Part shown: piece by piece, positions 27,266 through 38,141 of the stretch
How positions within the stretch are numbered: the first letter of the stretch is position 1
Layout: the number at the start of each line of letters is the position of its first letter
Source: Arachidicoccus soli
GTDB taxonomy: Bacteria > Bacteroidota > Bacteroidia > Chitinophagales > Chitinophagaceae
Reading direction: 5' to 3'
DNA: 64,000 bases
NCBI RefSeq assembly: GCF_003600625.1
Contig: NZ_CP032489.1
Span: 2,790,001-2,854,000 of the forward strand
Notes under the pieces: generated by a model
What the model saw: the letters and a program-made list of their open reading frames with translations, nothing else
What the model was told of the DNA's origin: nothing
The model's database searches: none
Program-made: the position numbers and the translations under genes

Positions 27266-28291
27266 TTATTGGACAATCTCATTCCAAGCATATTGCAAGC
27301 ATCTAAGCCCACTATCGTTGTTTACAATCATTTTTTTACCGTCAAATGAAAACATACTATATGAATCTCCCGTTCTCAACCCGGGCCAATAGACGCCTCC
27401 CACTCCTAATTGATGCAATTCATTTGTCATCCCCTTGAGGTAAGCAACTTGAACATTTACATTTGTATTGTCATTATAATTACTTCCGTCTGTCATTGGT
27501 ACACCGAATTCTGTATTGATAGTTCTTTGAGGATATTTCAAAGATTTAAGTGGTTGTTCCCAATCAGAAATGGTTTTATAATTATCATTAAACCAAGTAT
27601 AAAAATGAAACGACAAAAGACAGGAATCAAACCTAGTATCATCACCGATACTATCTACACCCGTTGCATATCCAGTTCCATCGAGAATAATTCTATGTCG
27701 AGGAATATTGGGATATCTATCAATCCATTGGCTATACAATAATTTTAAAGAATCTAAAGAATAACCATGCGGTTCATTCATTACTTCAAAAAATACGTTT
27801 TGATTATTCGAAAACTTAGCGGCAACTTTATCCCACATCATTGTAAAACTGGCACTATCATCCACAAAACCATCTTTTGAAGAAGCGCCTTCCCAGTAAG
27901 CAAGGATAACTTTCATCTTTTTTGTTGTAGCTTCTTTAATAATGGATGAATATTTGGTCCAATATTCTTGGAGAACTGTGCTGGGGTTTATAGGCAAACG
28001 AATCGTATTGGCACCTGCATTTTGAAAAGCGGATAAAATGATATCTGTCTTTATCATAGTTGAATCTTCACTATCATGAACATTCAAACCTGAAAGTATT
28101 AACCAATTGTCAACAAAATTATCTCTAGGATCAGCCCAATTCAACCCTTTGAAATTGGACGTATTACTGATTACAGTATCCACTGCCAATACCGGAGGGT
28201 CTACCGCGCTAATACCCAGTGGTTTACTTGCATTCTTTTGACAAGAAAGCATTGAGAAACTACTCAAGATTAATATTAAAAGACTTTTCAT
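27266..28291 (-). CDS. GH5-type glycoside hydrolase lipoprotein
   Basis: A 341-aa protein with a lipoprotein signal (lipobox SMLSC). Cellulase-fold signatures are visible: ANTIRLPINPS, FEVMNEPHG with the acid/base glutamate (about 173), FHFYTWF and TINTEFGVP with the nucleophile (about 259). The catalytic domain starts after a 50-residue linker, and no extra binding module is seen. The substrate is not deducible; GH5 covers many endo- and exo-beta-glycosidases. Its place directly behind SusC/SusD suggests an outer-membrane-attached enzyme making the first cuts. Confidence 0.8.
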   Translation of the reverse strand: MKSLLILILSSFSMLSCQKNASKPLGISAVDPPVLAVDTVISNTSNFKGLNWADPRDNFVDNWLILSGLNVHDSEDSTMIKTDIILSAFQNAGANTIRLPINPSTVLQEYWTKYSSIIKEATTKKMKVILAYWEGASSKDGFVDDSASFTMMWDKVAAKFSNNQNVFFEVMNEPHGYSLDSLKLLYSQWIDRYPNIPRHRIILDGTGYATGVDSIGDDTRFDSCLLSFHFYTWFNDNYKTISDWEQPLKSLKYPQRTINTEFGVPMTDGSNYNDNTNVNVQVAYLKGMTNELHQLGVGGVYWPGLRTGDSYSMFSFDGKKMIVNNDSGLRCLQYAWNEIVQ

Positions 28292-28324
28292 TTTATCCTC
28301 TTTTCATTAAATGGGTTAAAAACT

Positions 28325-30007
28325 TTAATACCCTGGATTTTGTTCTAGTTGATTATTAGATGCCTGAATTTCTGCACGAGGAATAGGGAGCCAATATTCC
28401 TTATCTTCAAACTTACGACCATCCAATGCAATAATTTTATTGTAGGTAAATGTGTTACCGGACTTATTGATTGAAATCCCATAAGCTGGCACGTTCTCAG
28501 TAGAATCTGCAATTTTCCATCTACGAACATCATAAAACCTTTGTTCTTCAAATGCCAATTCCACTCTGCGCTCATTTCTTATGGCTATACGCATTTGTGC
28601 TTGAGAAAGACCACTCGGTAAAGGTGGCATATTTACACTAGCTCTAGCTCTTATACTATTGATAGCATTATAAACTGTACCGTCAGGGCCAACTGCTTCG
28701 TTCTGTGCTTCTGCATAATCCAACAAGATTTCAGCATAACGCATGTAAATCCAAGGTTGATTGCCAGCAACAGACCAAGGATTATCAATTGGATTATTAT
28801 CATCCATAAACTTCTTTAAATAATAACCAGTTTTAGAAGTATTCCAGTTGGAAGGACCATCTTTGCTATCTTTTCCTCCCGGAGTATAAGTTTGCACAGT
28901 ACTAGAACGATATGGTGCTCCATTATACAAAATTGTGGCATAAAAGCGTGGATCTCTATTATCATAAGGGTGGGTAGGGTCGTAACCTGAGGTAGGATCC
29001 GTGATAGATTTACCATTGTTCATTTCATAATCATCTACTAAATTTTGCAAGGGTACATTTCCGCCCCAGCCATCGTATCCGTTAGGGCCATTCGCTATTT
29101 CCAAACATACATGTCTGGCATTGATAGTATATAATCTTTCAAAAATTATTTCGTTATTATTTTCGTCTAAAAACAAATTACCATAACCTCCTTGCGAAAG
29201 GCTATACTTACCCAAATCCATCACTGCCTTAGCTGCCGCAGCGGCAGCGCTCCAAGAGCCAACATTGTAAAGAGGACTGGCTGCATATAAAAGAAGTCTT
29301 GCTTTCAGTCCCAAGGCTGCTCCTTCGGTTGCTCTTCCTAACGCCCAGTTGCCATCATTATTTAGAGGAAGTAATTGAGCAGCAGTATCAAACTGAGCAG
29401 CGGTATAATTGATGCAATCACTTAAACTTGAACGATGAAAAAGAGCTGTATCTGTAATCAGATTATCTGTTAAGTTATACACTTTATCCCCGGTCAAAAC
29501 GACTCTTCCATAATTTCTGATTAAATCAAAATATCTGAAAGCTCTAATAAACTTTAGCTCACCCAATAAACGATTACGGTGATCAGTACTCATCTGAACT
29601 TTGTTAATATTTTGGATTGCATAATTACACTCCCTAATGCTTCTGTAGCTACGCCCCCAAATAGTACTGGCTATTCCCAAGTTCTCTGGGGCCAATTGGC
29701 CACGCTGAATTAACCAGCTATTGTCATCATTATTATAAATAGACTCATCCGTTACAGAACTCCACATAGAATATTCAAACCCGCGACCAAAACCAGGAGG
29801 AGTACCTTCTCCTTCTTTGTCCTGTAATTTAACACCTATGTATCTATTAATAACGTAATCCTCAAATAAGGAAGAATCTCCGAGAATAGACACATCGGAC
29901 AATCTGTCTGTTGGTGTTATATCTAAATAATTCTTTTGACAGGCAGAAAGCAATAATGTTATCGTTATCGCTACTACACAAATTGTTATATTGAAATGCT
30001 TTTTCAT
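28325..30007 (-). CDS. SusD/RagB-like glycan-binding lipoprotein (pair 1)
   Basis: A 560-aa protein with lipobox LLLSAC (cysteine about residue 23). It has the SusD fold: an N-terminal SusD-like region (YLDITPTDRLSD..., RECNYAIQNINKV, GELKFIRAFRYFDLIRNYG) and the RagB/SusD C-terminal part (ERRVELAFEEQRFYDVRRWKIAD, ending REIQ-like LPIPRAEIQASNNQLEQNPGY). It binds glycan at the cell surface and forms the lid of the SusC channel encoded 6 bp upstream. The ligand is most likely arabinogalactan fragments, judged by the neighbouring enzymes. Confidence 0.95.
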   Translation of the reverse strand: MKKHFNITICVVAITITLLLSACQKNYLDITPTDRLSDVSILGDSSLFEDYVINRYIGVKLQDKEGEGTPPGFGRGFEYSMWSSVTDESIYNNDDNSWLIQRGQLAPENLGIASTIWGRSYRSIRECNYAIQNINKVQMSTDHRNRLLGELKFIRAFRYFDLIRNYGRVVLTGDKVYNLTDNLITDTALFHRSSLSDCINYTAAQFDTAAQLLPLNNDGNWALGRATEGAALGLKARLLLYAASPLYNVGSWSAAAAAAKAVMDLGKYSLSQGGYGNLFLDENNNEIIFERLYTINARHVCLEIANGPNGYDGWGGNVPLQNLVDDYEMNNGKSITDPTSGYDPTHPYDNRDPRFYATILYNGAPYRSSTVQTYTPGGKDSKDGPSNWNTSKTGYYLKKFMDDNNPIDNPWSVAGNQPWIYMRYAEILLDYAEAQNEAVGPDGTVYNAINSIRARASVNMPPLPSGLSQAQMRIAIRNERRVELAFEEQRFYDVRRWKIADSTENVPAYGISINKSGNTFTYNKIIALDGRKFEDKEYWLPIPRAEIQASNNQLEQNPGY

Positions 30008-30013
30008 AATTGA

Positions 30014-33000
30014 TTAAAATTTGAGGTTTAGTCCTACATTAATGATTTTTTGCTGAGGGTAAAATTGTCCACTTCCACTGCTACCTTCTGGGTCATAATC
30101 CTTAACTTTAGATATAGTGAAAAGGTTAAACGCATTTACAAAGACTCTTAAGCTAGAGAAATGTATTCTTTTCAAAATAGTTTCCGGAATTTGATACCCT
30201 AACTCAACATTTTTTAATCGGACAAAGGATGCATTATTTAACCAGAAAGTATTGTTATACAAACCTCCACTTATAGCACTCGATGCCCTATCAGAAACCT
30301 TTGGATAAGTCCCATTTGGGTTTGAAGGGCTCCATCTATTATCTGCCCAGCTGCTGTAGAAATTACCAATACTTCCCGCCTCAGGTAAGACATATTGACT
30401 AACTTCTGCTTGGCCTGCAAACACAGCTGATAAATCAAAATTGTGGTAACTGGCATATAGGTTCAACCCATAAGTAATTCGAGGGATATTCCCGTATTTA
30501 CTTCTTATCTGATCATCGGCCGTAATTTGACCATCATGATTATAGTCTTGATAAATAAGGTCACCTAATTGAGCACCTGAAACATGTGGAATAGAATCCA
30601 ATTGAGCTTGAGTTCTAAAAATGCCTACCGCCTTATACAATAGATAGGTATTTAAAGATCCACCCGTTTGTCTCTGATAAGGTAAAGTTCCAGCCGCCTC
30701 ATCGATAAATATGATTTTGTTTTTAGCGTATGTAAAATTACCAGAAACACCCCAAGAAAAACTACCGGTATGATTATATCCCAAAGTTCCTTCAAAACCA
30801 TTATTATTGACTTTACCGATATTTTCTGATGGCACCAAGGGATCTGCATTATATGGATTTACAATTCCCGAAGTAGCAGGTAATGACGCATTTCTAGTCG
30901 TTAAGATATTAGATCTTTTTTGCCAAAACAATACGGCCTCTAAAGTGAAGTTTTTCAAGAAAGTAGCATTAATTCCCAAATCAGTTTTTTTAGCTGTTTC
31001 CCAGGTAATATCGGGATTAGCAAGTTTCACAAGGTCAATACCCGGTGTAATATAATTTCCACTTCCACTATTTAAAACATACGCACTATTAAAGGAGTAG
31101 TTCTGAAAGTATTGAAACAAGCCCACGTTATCATTTCCCAAAGTCCCATAAGAAGCTCTGATTTTTAAAGTATTGATAATATTATTTTTGAACCAGTCTT
31201 CTTTAGAAATAACATAGCCGCCAGAGATGGAAGGGAAATAACCATAACGCTTCCCCGAAGGAAAAGTTGAAGATCCATCAACACGAAGCTGGCCTTCAAG
31301 CAAATACTTCTCATCGTAATTATAAGCCAATCTACTGATTACACTATTTCTAGTAAAGTTGTAACTGCTGCCATAGTTATTTTGATCAGTTGCAGCAGTA
31401 CCACCTTCTGATAGTTCCGGTGTTAGAGGAGTTGGAAAATTCATTCTTGAGGCACCAAATGTTTCAGTATGAGTTTTACTCTGCTCGTACCCTACAAATG
31501 CATCAATATTATGCTTACCAAAATCATGTACATAATTTAGCTTAATATTAGAAGTATTTAAAGATTGATTGATTTGAGATTCTGAAAGCGAAGCCTTTCC
31601 TGCAGATCCACCGACAATAACACTATTATAATTTTTAGAAGTTGGATCATAGGAATAAAGCAAATAAGGCTGGCTAAAAGATTTGTCAAAATTCCATGAT
31701 TTATCAGCTGAGAAAAAACCATCTAGTGATAATCCATCAATACCCGGGATAGAATAACTCCCCTTTAAAATACCATTAAAATATTGAGTCGGATTATGGT
31801 TGATGCCTCCAATATCGGTCACTTGCATTGCCGGATTATTGTTTTCAATACCGGTTGTAGGTAATCCATTCGGATAGAAAGCACCAACTATTGGTTTCGC
31901 TCTATATATGGACCTAAAAATGTCTCCTGCACCAGTTTGCGGATATTGTCTATCCTCGTCTCTACCAGCAAGAGATAAACTCACTTTGAATCTATTTGTT
32001 ACATTTGCATCTATATTGGAGCGAAAATTATATTGATGATATTTAGTTGCTCCATTTTTATAAATCCCGTCTTGTGAAATCGTACCAAGCGATACGAAAT
32101 ATTTTACATCCTCACTTCCTCCAGAGACATTAAGGTCTTGCTGGTTTTGCAATGCTACATTTTTTAAAGTCTGTTTTTCCCAGTTCGTATTCGGATAATT
32201 CAAAGGGTCAGAACCATCTTTGAATTTCTGAATTTGATCATTCGTATAAGCCTGGTTCATGCCGTTTGAAGGGCTTGCATAATAGTCAATTTCATTCATT
32301 ATCTGGGCATAAGTTGCTGCATCGGCCATTTTTGGTAAGCGAGTAGGAGAACTAAATCCCTGATTAAAAGAATAACTAATAACGGGCTTCCCTAACTTTC
32401 CACGTTTTGTGGTAACTAATATTACACCATTTGCAGCCCTATTACCGTAAATGGCTGCCGATGCATCTTTTAATACTGTGATGCTTGCAATATCATTAGG
32501 GTCTAATCTTTCCAAACCTCCTAATTGACCAGGTACTCCATCTACGACAACAAGTACATCATTATTACCAGTTGTCGCTAAACCTCGAATGCTGATGCTT
32601 GAACCATCATATCCAGGCTCACCTGAGCGATTATCTACTATGATTCCAGAAAAACGCCCTGCAAGGGAATTGGATAAGTTGGCTTGAGGGCTTTTTACTA
32701 AATCCGCACCTTTAACTTCTGATATAGACCCTGTTAAGGTTGCGCGTTTTTGCGTACCATAACCCACTACCACAACATCATTTAGAGAACTAGCCTGAGC
32801 ACTTTTTAATACAACTCTTAAGCTATTTCTATTGTTAACAGCAATAGTTTGACTTTCAAAGCCTATTGAAGAAAATATTAATGATGAGGAAGGGGTAACT
32901 GATATTTCAAATTTACCATTCGTATCTGTAATTGTTCCTGTTTTACTGCCCGCAATAGTTATAGTAACATTTGACAGAGGTGTTCCTTGATTATCCACCA

Positions 33001-33142
33001 CTTCTCCTTTAAAAAGTGTCTTGTTTTGGGCAAGAGCCGGAATAGAAACTAATAATGACATCAAGAGAAAGGAAAATAAAATCACTAGATTCTTTTTAGT
33101 ACTCTTTTTTTCCGAATGCAGAAAAATAAAACTGTTATTCAT
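30014..33142 (-). CDS. SusC/RagA-like TonB-dependent transporter (pair 1)
   Basis: A 1042-aa outer-membrane transporter. A long signal region precedes a CarboxypepD_reg-like domain (TLFKGEVVDNQGTPLSNVTITI). A TonB-box-like VVVVGYGTQ segment and plug follow (AGRFSGIIVDNRSGEPG, ISIRGLATTGNND, ITVLKDASAAIYGNRAANGVILVTTKRG), then the 22-strand barrel ending INVGLNLKF. It imports oligosaccharides with its SusD partner. The 291-bp upstream region is shared with the second SusC gene, so both are likely co-regulated. This is the first gene of the long operon running to 17098. Confidence 0.95.
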   Translation of the reverse strand: MNNSFIFLHSEKKSTKKNLVILFSFLLMSLLVSIPALAQNKTLFKGEVVDNQGTPLSNVTITIAGSKTGTITDTNGKFEISVTPSSSLIFSSIGFESQTIAVNNRNSLRVVLKSAQASSLNDVVVVGYGTQKRATLTGSISEVKGADLVKSPQANLSNSLAGRFSGIIVDNRSGEPGYDGSSISIRGLATTGNNDVLVVVDGVPGQLGGLERLDPNDIASITVLKDASAAIYGNRAANGVILVTTKRGKLGKPVISYSFNQGFSSPTRLPKMADAATYAQIMNEIDYYASPSNGMNQAYTNDQIQKFKDGSDPLNYPNTNWEKQTLKNVALQNQQDLNVSGGSEDVKYFVSLGTISQDGIYKNGATKYHQYNFRSNIDANVTNRFKVSLSLAGRDEDRQYPQTGAGDIFRSIYRAKPIVGAFYPNGLPTTGIENNNPAMQVTDIGGINHNPTQYFNGILKGSYSIPGIDGLSLDGFFSADKSWNFDKSFSQPYLLYSYDPTSKNYNSVIVGGSAGKASLSESQINQSLNTSNIKLNYVHDFGKHNIDAFVGYEQSKTHTETFGASRMNFPTPLTPELSEGGTAATDQNNYGSSYNFTRNSVISRLAYNYDEKYLLEGQLRVDGSSTFPSGKRYGYFPSISGGYVISKEDWFKNNIINTLKIRASYGTLGNDNVGLFQYFQNYSFNSAYVLNSGSGNYITPGIDLVKLANPDITWETAKKTDLGINATFLKNFTLEAVLFWQKRSNILTTRNASLPATSGIVNPYNADPLVPSENIGKVNNNGFEGTLGYNHTGSFSWGVSGNFTYAKNKIIFIDEAAGTLPYQRQTGGSLNTYLLYKAVGIFRTQAQLDSIPHVSGAQLGDLIYQDYNHDGQITADDQIRSKYGNIPRITYGLNLYASYHNFDLSAVFAGQAEVSQYVLPEAGSIGNFYSSWADNRWSPSNPNGTYPKVSDRASSAISGGLYNNTFWLNNASFVRLKNVELGYQIPETILKRIHFSSLRVFVNAFNLFTISKVKDYDPEGSSGSGQFYPQQKIINVGLNLKF

Positions 33143-33433
33143 ATGACAGATATTTTTAAAGTTTGAAGACTATTTTTTTCATTAAACTTATATGCCGAAA
33201 AGAGCGCCTTACACCCCCACCGTTGTTTTTTTTGTGTTTGCATTTGATTTTTTTTAATTTTTAATTGTCATTTTAATTAAACATTTTCATTCAATGCTAG
33301 CAGGTGTTATTTAATAATGTATTTATAACAATTAAAAAAATTAACACTCACATACAATTGTTAGTGCAAATTAACAATCAAATTTTTGTTAAGGCAGGGG
33401 TAAAACGGTACAAAAAGGGGTCTTTTTAATATT
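33143..33433. promoter_or_regulatory. SusC leader/promoter, copy 1
   Basis: This region aligns along its whole length with 38142-38419, with substitutions and small indels. It contains GTTAGTGCAAATTA (33360-33373), 218 bp upstream of the SusC start. Distal to that lie two GGGG runs about 20 bp apart (33397-33400 and 33417-33420) enclosing GGTACAAAAA. The long conserved leader may also be transcribed as a 5' UTR. The remaining 41 bp to the next gene's stop shows nothing. Confidence 0.65.
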
Positions 33434-33474
33434 GGGTATTCTTGTAAGTTTACTCCACTCAATGTTCGAAACAC

Positions 33475-35103
33475 TCAATATCCAGGATTCTGCGCTATCA
33501 CAGCATCCTTATTCAATTGTATCTCACTCAAAGGAATAGGTAATAGTAAATTTGTTTTTGTAAGTCCGTTAATCGGATGTTGTGCATCATTACTATTTAA
33601 CCGTATTGCTCTATCAACCAAGGTACCAGTGCGCATAAGTGTTTCTCTTCTGTTTTCTTCCCCTAGGAGTTCTCGCGCTCTCTCGTCCAAAATAAAATTC
33701 ATTGTAATATCAGAAGCAGAAACCTCACCTTCAGTTGGATAATTTGCAAAAGCTCTTTGACGTAAAACATTTATGCTATTAGCAGCATCTTGCAGTTTCC
33801 CTTGATCAAACTGCGCTTCCGCCTGAAGCAAATATGTTTCTCCTAATCTCATTAAAATAAAATCTTTAATCATTGCATAACCAAAAACATCATTTGGATC
33901 GAACTGACCCCATTTAGTTGTGCAAGGACAAATTTTATACAAGGTATCAGGACCAGTATAAGGAACTTGCTGACCAAAGTTTGGACTTGTAGGATCGTTA
34001 TAATAATATTTCCTACGAATATTGTATTGAGAATTTCTAATATCTCCTGGCTGATACAAATCGTAAAGCACCCAATTACTCAAACGTAATCTAGCAATGC
34101 CTCTACCACCCAAAGAATCACAAATAACCATTCCCTTAATGCCATAATAAGCTGAGGTCCATACACGTCTTTGCTGTGGATTATCCGTTATACCACCAAC
34201 AACTGTACTAGGATTTTCCTCTTCCAAAACCCATATGGCTTCGGTATTCCCTTGTACCCTTCTTTCATTTCCATAATGAAACATATCAGAATAATAATCG
34301 CCGGGCAGATTAGAAACTACTCCATATCGATGGTTAATTAAACTAAACCTACCGCTATTGATGATGGCTTGCGTTTCGATCTCAGCAGAATCAGGTTTGC
34401 CAATTCGTAAATAAGCTGTTGCTAAAAGCTGCATCGCCATATATTTATTGGCACGACCATACAACTTACCCTTTGAGTTTGAAGGCATGCTCTCAATATC
34501 AGGTAAATGACTAGCTGCAAAATTAAGGTCTGACGTTATAAAACTATTTATTTCATCCAATGGTGTTCTGATAAAATTTGTTTGAGGGCTTGTTATTGCG
34601 TGCTGAACCAAAGGAACACTCCCAAAAAGTGTCGCCAACTCATTATAAGCATAAGCCCTAAAAAATTTGGCTTCGGCTTCTACAGAATTTTTATCAGACT
34701 GAGAAATACTATTAAGGCTGGGATCTTCAACATTGTCAATAATAATATTGGTAAGGTTTACCATTTGATAATTGAGTGCCCAAATATGATTCGCAGCACC
34801 ATCGGTAGAAGTTAAGGTCGCATAATTATAATAAGGGATTTCAACTCCTTGTTGACTTGCTGTAGCATTGGCGATATCGGTACCGACTGCCCAAACACTT
34901 GGCCAGCCTTGTTGCGATGACCAAGAGAAATAGTTACTTAATTGATTATACAAGCCTACTAATGCTGCATCGAACCCCAAGGAATCGGTGAGCGTAACAG
35001 GCGTATAAGCAGAATATGGCGTCTCATTTAGATAGCTTTTTTTACAAGAAAAGCTTGTAATACAAATAAGCGCCAATATAAAAACAGATATGTACTTTTT
35101 CAT
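33475..35103 (-). CDS. SusD/RagB-like glycan-binding lipoprotein (pair 2)
   Basis: A 542-aa lipoprotein (lipobox ITSFSC, cysteine about 20) with the SusD fold. Signatures are YLNETPYSAYTPVTLTD, NSVEAEAKFFRAYAYNELATLFG, LMRLGETYLLQAEAQFDQG, LDERARELLGEENRRETLMRTG, and the ending LLPIPLSEIQLNKDAVIAQNPGY. It partners the SusC encoded 20 bp upstream. Its sequence differs clearly from the pair-1 protein, so the two systems may take up different fragments of the same glycan. Confidence 0.95.
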   Translation of the reverse strand: MKKYISVFILALICITSFSCKKSYLNETPYSAYTPVTLTDSLGFDAALVGLYNQLSNYFSWSSQQGWPSVWAVGTDIANATASQQGVEIPYYNYATLTSTDGAANHIWALNYQMVNLTNIIIDNVEDPSLNSISQSDKNSVEAEAKFFRAYAYNELATLFGSVPLVQHAITSPQTNFIRTPLDEINSFITSDLNFAASHLPDIESMPSNSKGKLYGRANKYMAMQLLATAYLRIGKPDSAEIETQAIINSGRFSLINHRYGVVSNLPGDYYSDMFHYGNERRVQGNTEAIWVLEEENPSTVVGGITDNPQQRRVWTSAYYGIKGMVICDSLGGRGIARLRLSNWVLYDLYQPGDIRNSQYNIRRKYYYNDPTSPNFGQQVPYTGPDTLYKICPCTTKWGQFDPNDVFGYAMIKDFILMRLGETYLLQAEAQFDQGKLQDAANSINVLRQRAFANYPTEGEVSASDITMNFILDERARELLGEENRRETLMRTGTLVDRAIRLNSNDAQHPINGLTKTNLLLPIPLSEIQLNKDAVIAQNPGY

Positions 35104-35123
35104 TTCAAATATTTTTAGAATGA

Positions 35124-38100
35124 TTATTTCAATGATATATTTATGCCAAAGACATAAGAACGCGTTAGTGGGTAATTATTCGTCCAATCGCCTGAGCCTC
35201 TAGAAGAATAATTATCTTCCGGATCCCAGCCAATCCACTTTGTATCAGTATAAAGATTTTTGCCTGAAGCGTAAATTGTCAATCCGGCTAAGCCTAAATG
35301 ATCAACAATTTTTTGAGAGAAAACATAGCTTAATGTAATATCTTTCAATCTTGTATAACTTGCATTTCTAGCCCATCCATAACCTCTCGTATTATTATAC
35401 GCCAATGAAGGAAAGTCATTATTACCATTTGTTGGCGTCCAATAACCAATCACTGCCGGTGTATTTCTTCTTCCTGATTCATCTGCATAACTTAGATCTG
35501 GATCATTCTTCATTACACCTTGGACTGTTTGAATAAAAATATTCAAATTAAAATTTTTGTAATGAAAGGTATTGCTAATACCTCCAGTCCACTTTGGAGT
35601 TGTTTGTCCCAAAATAACTTTATCATCTGCTGTAATTTGGTGGTCTCCATTTATATCGGAAAATTTCAAATCACCTGGTTTTGCAGTTGGATCTACCTGA
35701 GAAGGGTCTTCTCCGGTTTGCCAAACACCTAACATTTTGTAATCGTAAATTACACCAATTGGTTTTCCTATAAACCACCTGTTGCCTATATCGTCTTTTG
35801 CATCCCCATACAAATCCACAATCCTGTTGCGATTAGTAGAAAAGACTATGGAAGTTTCCCATTTGAACAAATTGCCTGCAATGTTTTGTGTATTCAAGCT
35901 AAGCTCAATACCTTGATTCTTGGTCTTACCAATATTATCTAATACAGAAGAATAGCCGGTAATGATTGGTAAACTTCTCTTTAATATCAAATCGTACGTG
36001 TTATTCTTATAAGCATCAATGCTACCAGAAATTCGATTATTCAAGAATGCAAAGTCTACCCCTAAGTTTAAAGTTTTTGTACTTTCCCAATGCAGATTAG
36101 CATTTCCCAAATTTCCAGCTAATACGCCAATTGTGCTAACCCCATTAAATGGATAGCGAACTGCATTCTCGGTTGTAATTGTTTGATAAACAGCAATTCC
36201 TTCGTTTCCGGTTTTACCATAAGAAGCTCTCAGTTTTAAATTATCTACAAAAGATATATTCTGCATAAATTTTTCCTTATTGATATTCCAGCCAAAAGCG
36301 GCAGAAGGAAATATACCGTACTTAGTGGTATGAGCACCCATAACCGACGCACCATCTCGGCGGGCAGTTAAAGAAAATAGGTAACGGTTTGCATAATTAT
36401 AGTTTATTCTCCCCATTTGCGAGTTAGATGCATAACGATCGCTGTACGAACTACTGGTTTGTGTTGCTCCCGCGCCTAAATTATTAAAGGAAATAATATC
36501 GTTTACAAATCCTTTGGCACCTGCAGTGGCTGTTATATAGCGACGTTGTTGTGCACTGTATAATCCTGTAAAATCTAAATGATGCTTACCCCAATTTTTG
36601 TCATAATACAATAAGTTTTCAATAGTGTAATTATTTGTGTGAGCGTTGGTAATACTTGCTGTTCCCAACATATCATTATCAGCTCTCCCAGTATAACTGG
36701 CAGATCTTTCAGGGAAATAAATATAACCGGTATTTAACCTATACTTCAATCCTTTAAGTACGCCTGGAAAAGTAACTTCTGCATAAGCATTTCCATTGAT
36801 ATTTACATTCCTATTGATTTGCTGTGTTGTCAATCCTAATAAAGGGTTTACATATAATAGCTCTGGATACATAGGATAAATGGCATAAGAACCATCTGCA
36901 TTATATTCGTTTCCATAAGGACTCATAGCTGTGGCTAATAACAAATTGGCTCTTCCTCCATCATAATTATTAGAAGTCAAGTAAGATGACATCCCAATTT
37001 TCAAGAAACTTGTAATATCAATATCCAAGTTTGAACGGATATTTACTCTTTTGTATTGATATCCTTTAATTACACCCTTTTGATCCATATATTCTCCGCC
37101 AACATAATACTTCACTTTATCGGAACCTCCTGAAACAGTAAGATTATGATCTTGCATAATACCCGTTTGTGTTGTTGCGTCTATCCAATTTGTAGTTTTA
37201 CCTGCATTATAATTGGGCAATTCAGAATAGTTAGGAACAGGACTTGTTTGTGTTTGCCCAGTAGCAGATAAATAATCTGCGTATTTCTGAATATATTCTG
37301 CAGGGCTTCTCGGTTCTAAAATATGAGCTATATTTTCAATGCCAGTATAACCATTATATCTAATTTGAGGCTTTCCAGTTTTACCTCTCTTAGTCGTTAT
37401 TAAAATTACACCATTAGAACCTCGTACACCATAAATGGCAGTCGCAGATGCATCTTTTAATACCTGAATCGAAGCTATATCATTAGGATTAATGTCATTA
37501 ATACTAGATCCTTGGGTTTGAATCAGCGGAATTCCATCCACAACTATATAAGGCCCTGATCCAGCTGCAATTGAGTTTTGTCCACGAACCATAATATCGG
37601 GTTGTTTACCAGGTACACTGGAAGTATTGGTGATAGTTAACCCAGGTACACTACCTTCCACTGACTGTAACACATTTGTCGAGGGAATTTCTGTTAATCT
37701 ACTTTGCGGTACAGATGAAATAGCACCCGTAACATCTTCTTTTTTCTGCGTTCCATAACCAACAACGATTACATCGTTAAGTGAAGCAGCATTGCTTTTT
37801 CGCAGAACGATTTGCAAATTATCATTTTTTCGTACTTCTATAGTTTGACTTTCATAACCTATATACGAAAAAATTAAAGAGGAGGGTAATTTAGCTGCAA
37901 TTTCAAAATGTCCACTTGCATCTGTAATTGTACCTACCTTACTATTCATTTGCAAAACAGAAACACCTGCAATAGGAGCGCCAGAGCTATCCACAACGGT
38001 CCCATGAATATCAATTTTATTTTGGGCATTTGCTGAAATAGAAATTAGAAAAAACGAGGCTAGAAAAAAGGATAATACAATCCTAGAAAATCTTTTCGAT

Positions 38101-38141
38101 TTATTTTTCCCAACTATTGGGAAAGTAAAGCAGTAATTCAT
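35124..38141 (-). CDS. SusC/RagA-like TonB-dependent transporter (pair 2)
   Basis: A 1005-aa transporter built like pair 1. It has a CarboxypepD_reg-like domain (IDIHGTVVDSSGAPIAGVSVL), then VIVVGYGTQKKEDVTG, plug motifs (VRGQNSIAAGSGPYIVVDGIPL, IQVLKDASATAIYGVRGSNGVILITTKRG) and a barrel ending YVFGINISLK. The N-terminal signal region and the upstream DNA resemble those of the first SusC, indicating duplication or shared recruitment of the leader. It should act with the SusD at 33475-35103. Confidence 0.95.
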   Translation of the reverse strand: MNYCFTFPIVGKNKSKRFSRIVLSFFLASFFLISISANAQNKIDIHGTVVDSSGAPIAGVSVLQMNSKVGTITDASGHFEIAAKLPSSLIFSYIGYESQTIEVRKNDNLQIVLRKSNAASLNDVIVVGYGTQKKEDVTGAISSVPQSRLTEIPSTNVLQSVEGSVPGLTITNTSSVPGKQPDIMVRGQNSIAAGSGPYIVVDGIPLIQTQGSSINDINPNDIASIQVLKDASATAIYGVRGSNGVILITTKRGKTGKPQIRYNGYTGIENIAHILEPRSPAEYIQKYADYLSATGQTQTSPVPNYSELPNYNAGKTTNWIDATTQTGIMQDHNLTVSGGSDKVKYYVGGEYMDQKGVIKGYQYKRVNIRSNLDIDITSFLKIGMSSYLTSNNYDGGRANLLLATAMSPYGNEYNADGSYAIYPMYPELLYVNPLLGLTTQQINRNVNINGNAYAEVTFPGVLKGLKYRLNTGYIYFPERSASYTGRADNDMLGTASITNAHTNNYTIENLLYYDKNWGKHHLDFTGLYSAQQRRYITATAGAKGFVNDIISFNNLGAGATQTSSSYSDRYASNSQMGRINYNYANRYLFSLTARRDGASVMGAHTTKYGIFPSAAFGWNINKEKFMQNISFVDNLKLRASYGKTGNEGIAVYQTITTENAVRYPFNGVSTIGVLAGNLGNANLHWESTKTLNLGVDFAFLNNRISGSIDAYKNNTYDLILKRSLPIITGYSSVLDNIGKTKNQGIELSLNTQNIAGNLFKWETSIVFSTNRNRIVDLYGDAKDDIGNRWFIGKPIGVIYDYKMLGVWQTGEDPSQVDPTAKPGDLKFSDINGDHQITADDKVILGQTTPKWTGGISNTFHYKNFNLNIFIQTVQGVMKNDPDLSYADESGRRNTPAVIGYWTPTNGNNDFPSLAYNNTRGYGWARNASYTRLKDITLSYVFSQKIVDHLGLAGLTIYASGKNLYTDTKWIGWDPEDNYSSRGSGDWTNNYPLTRSYVFGINISLK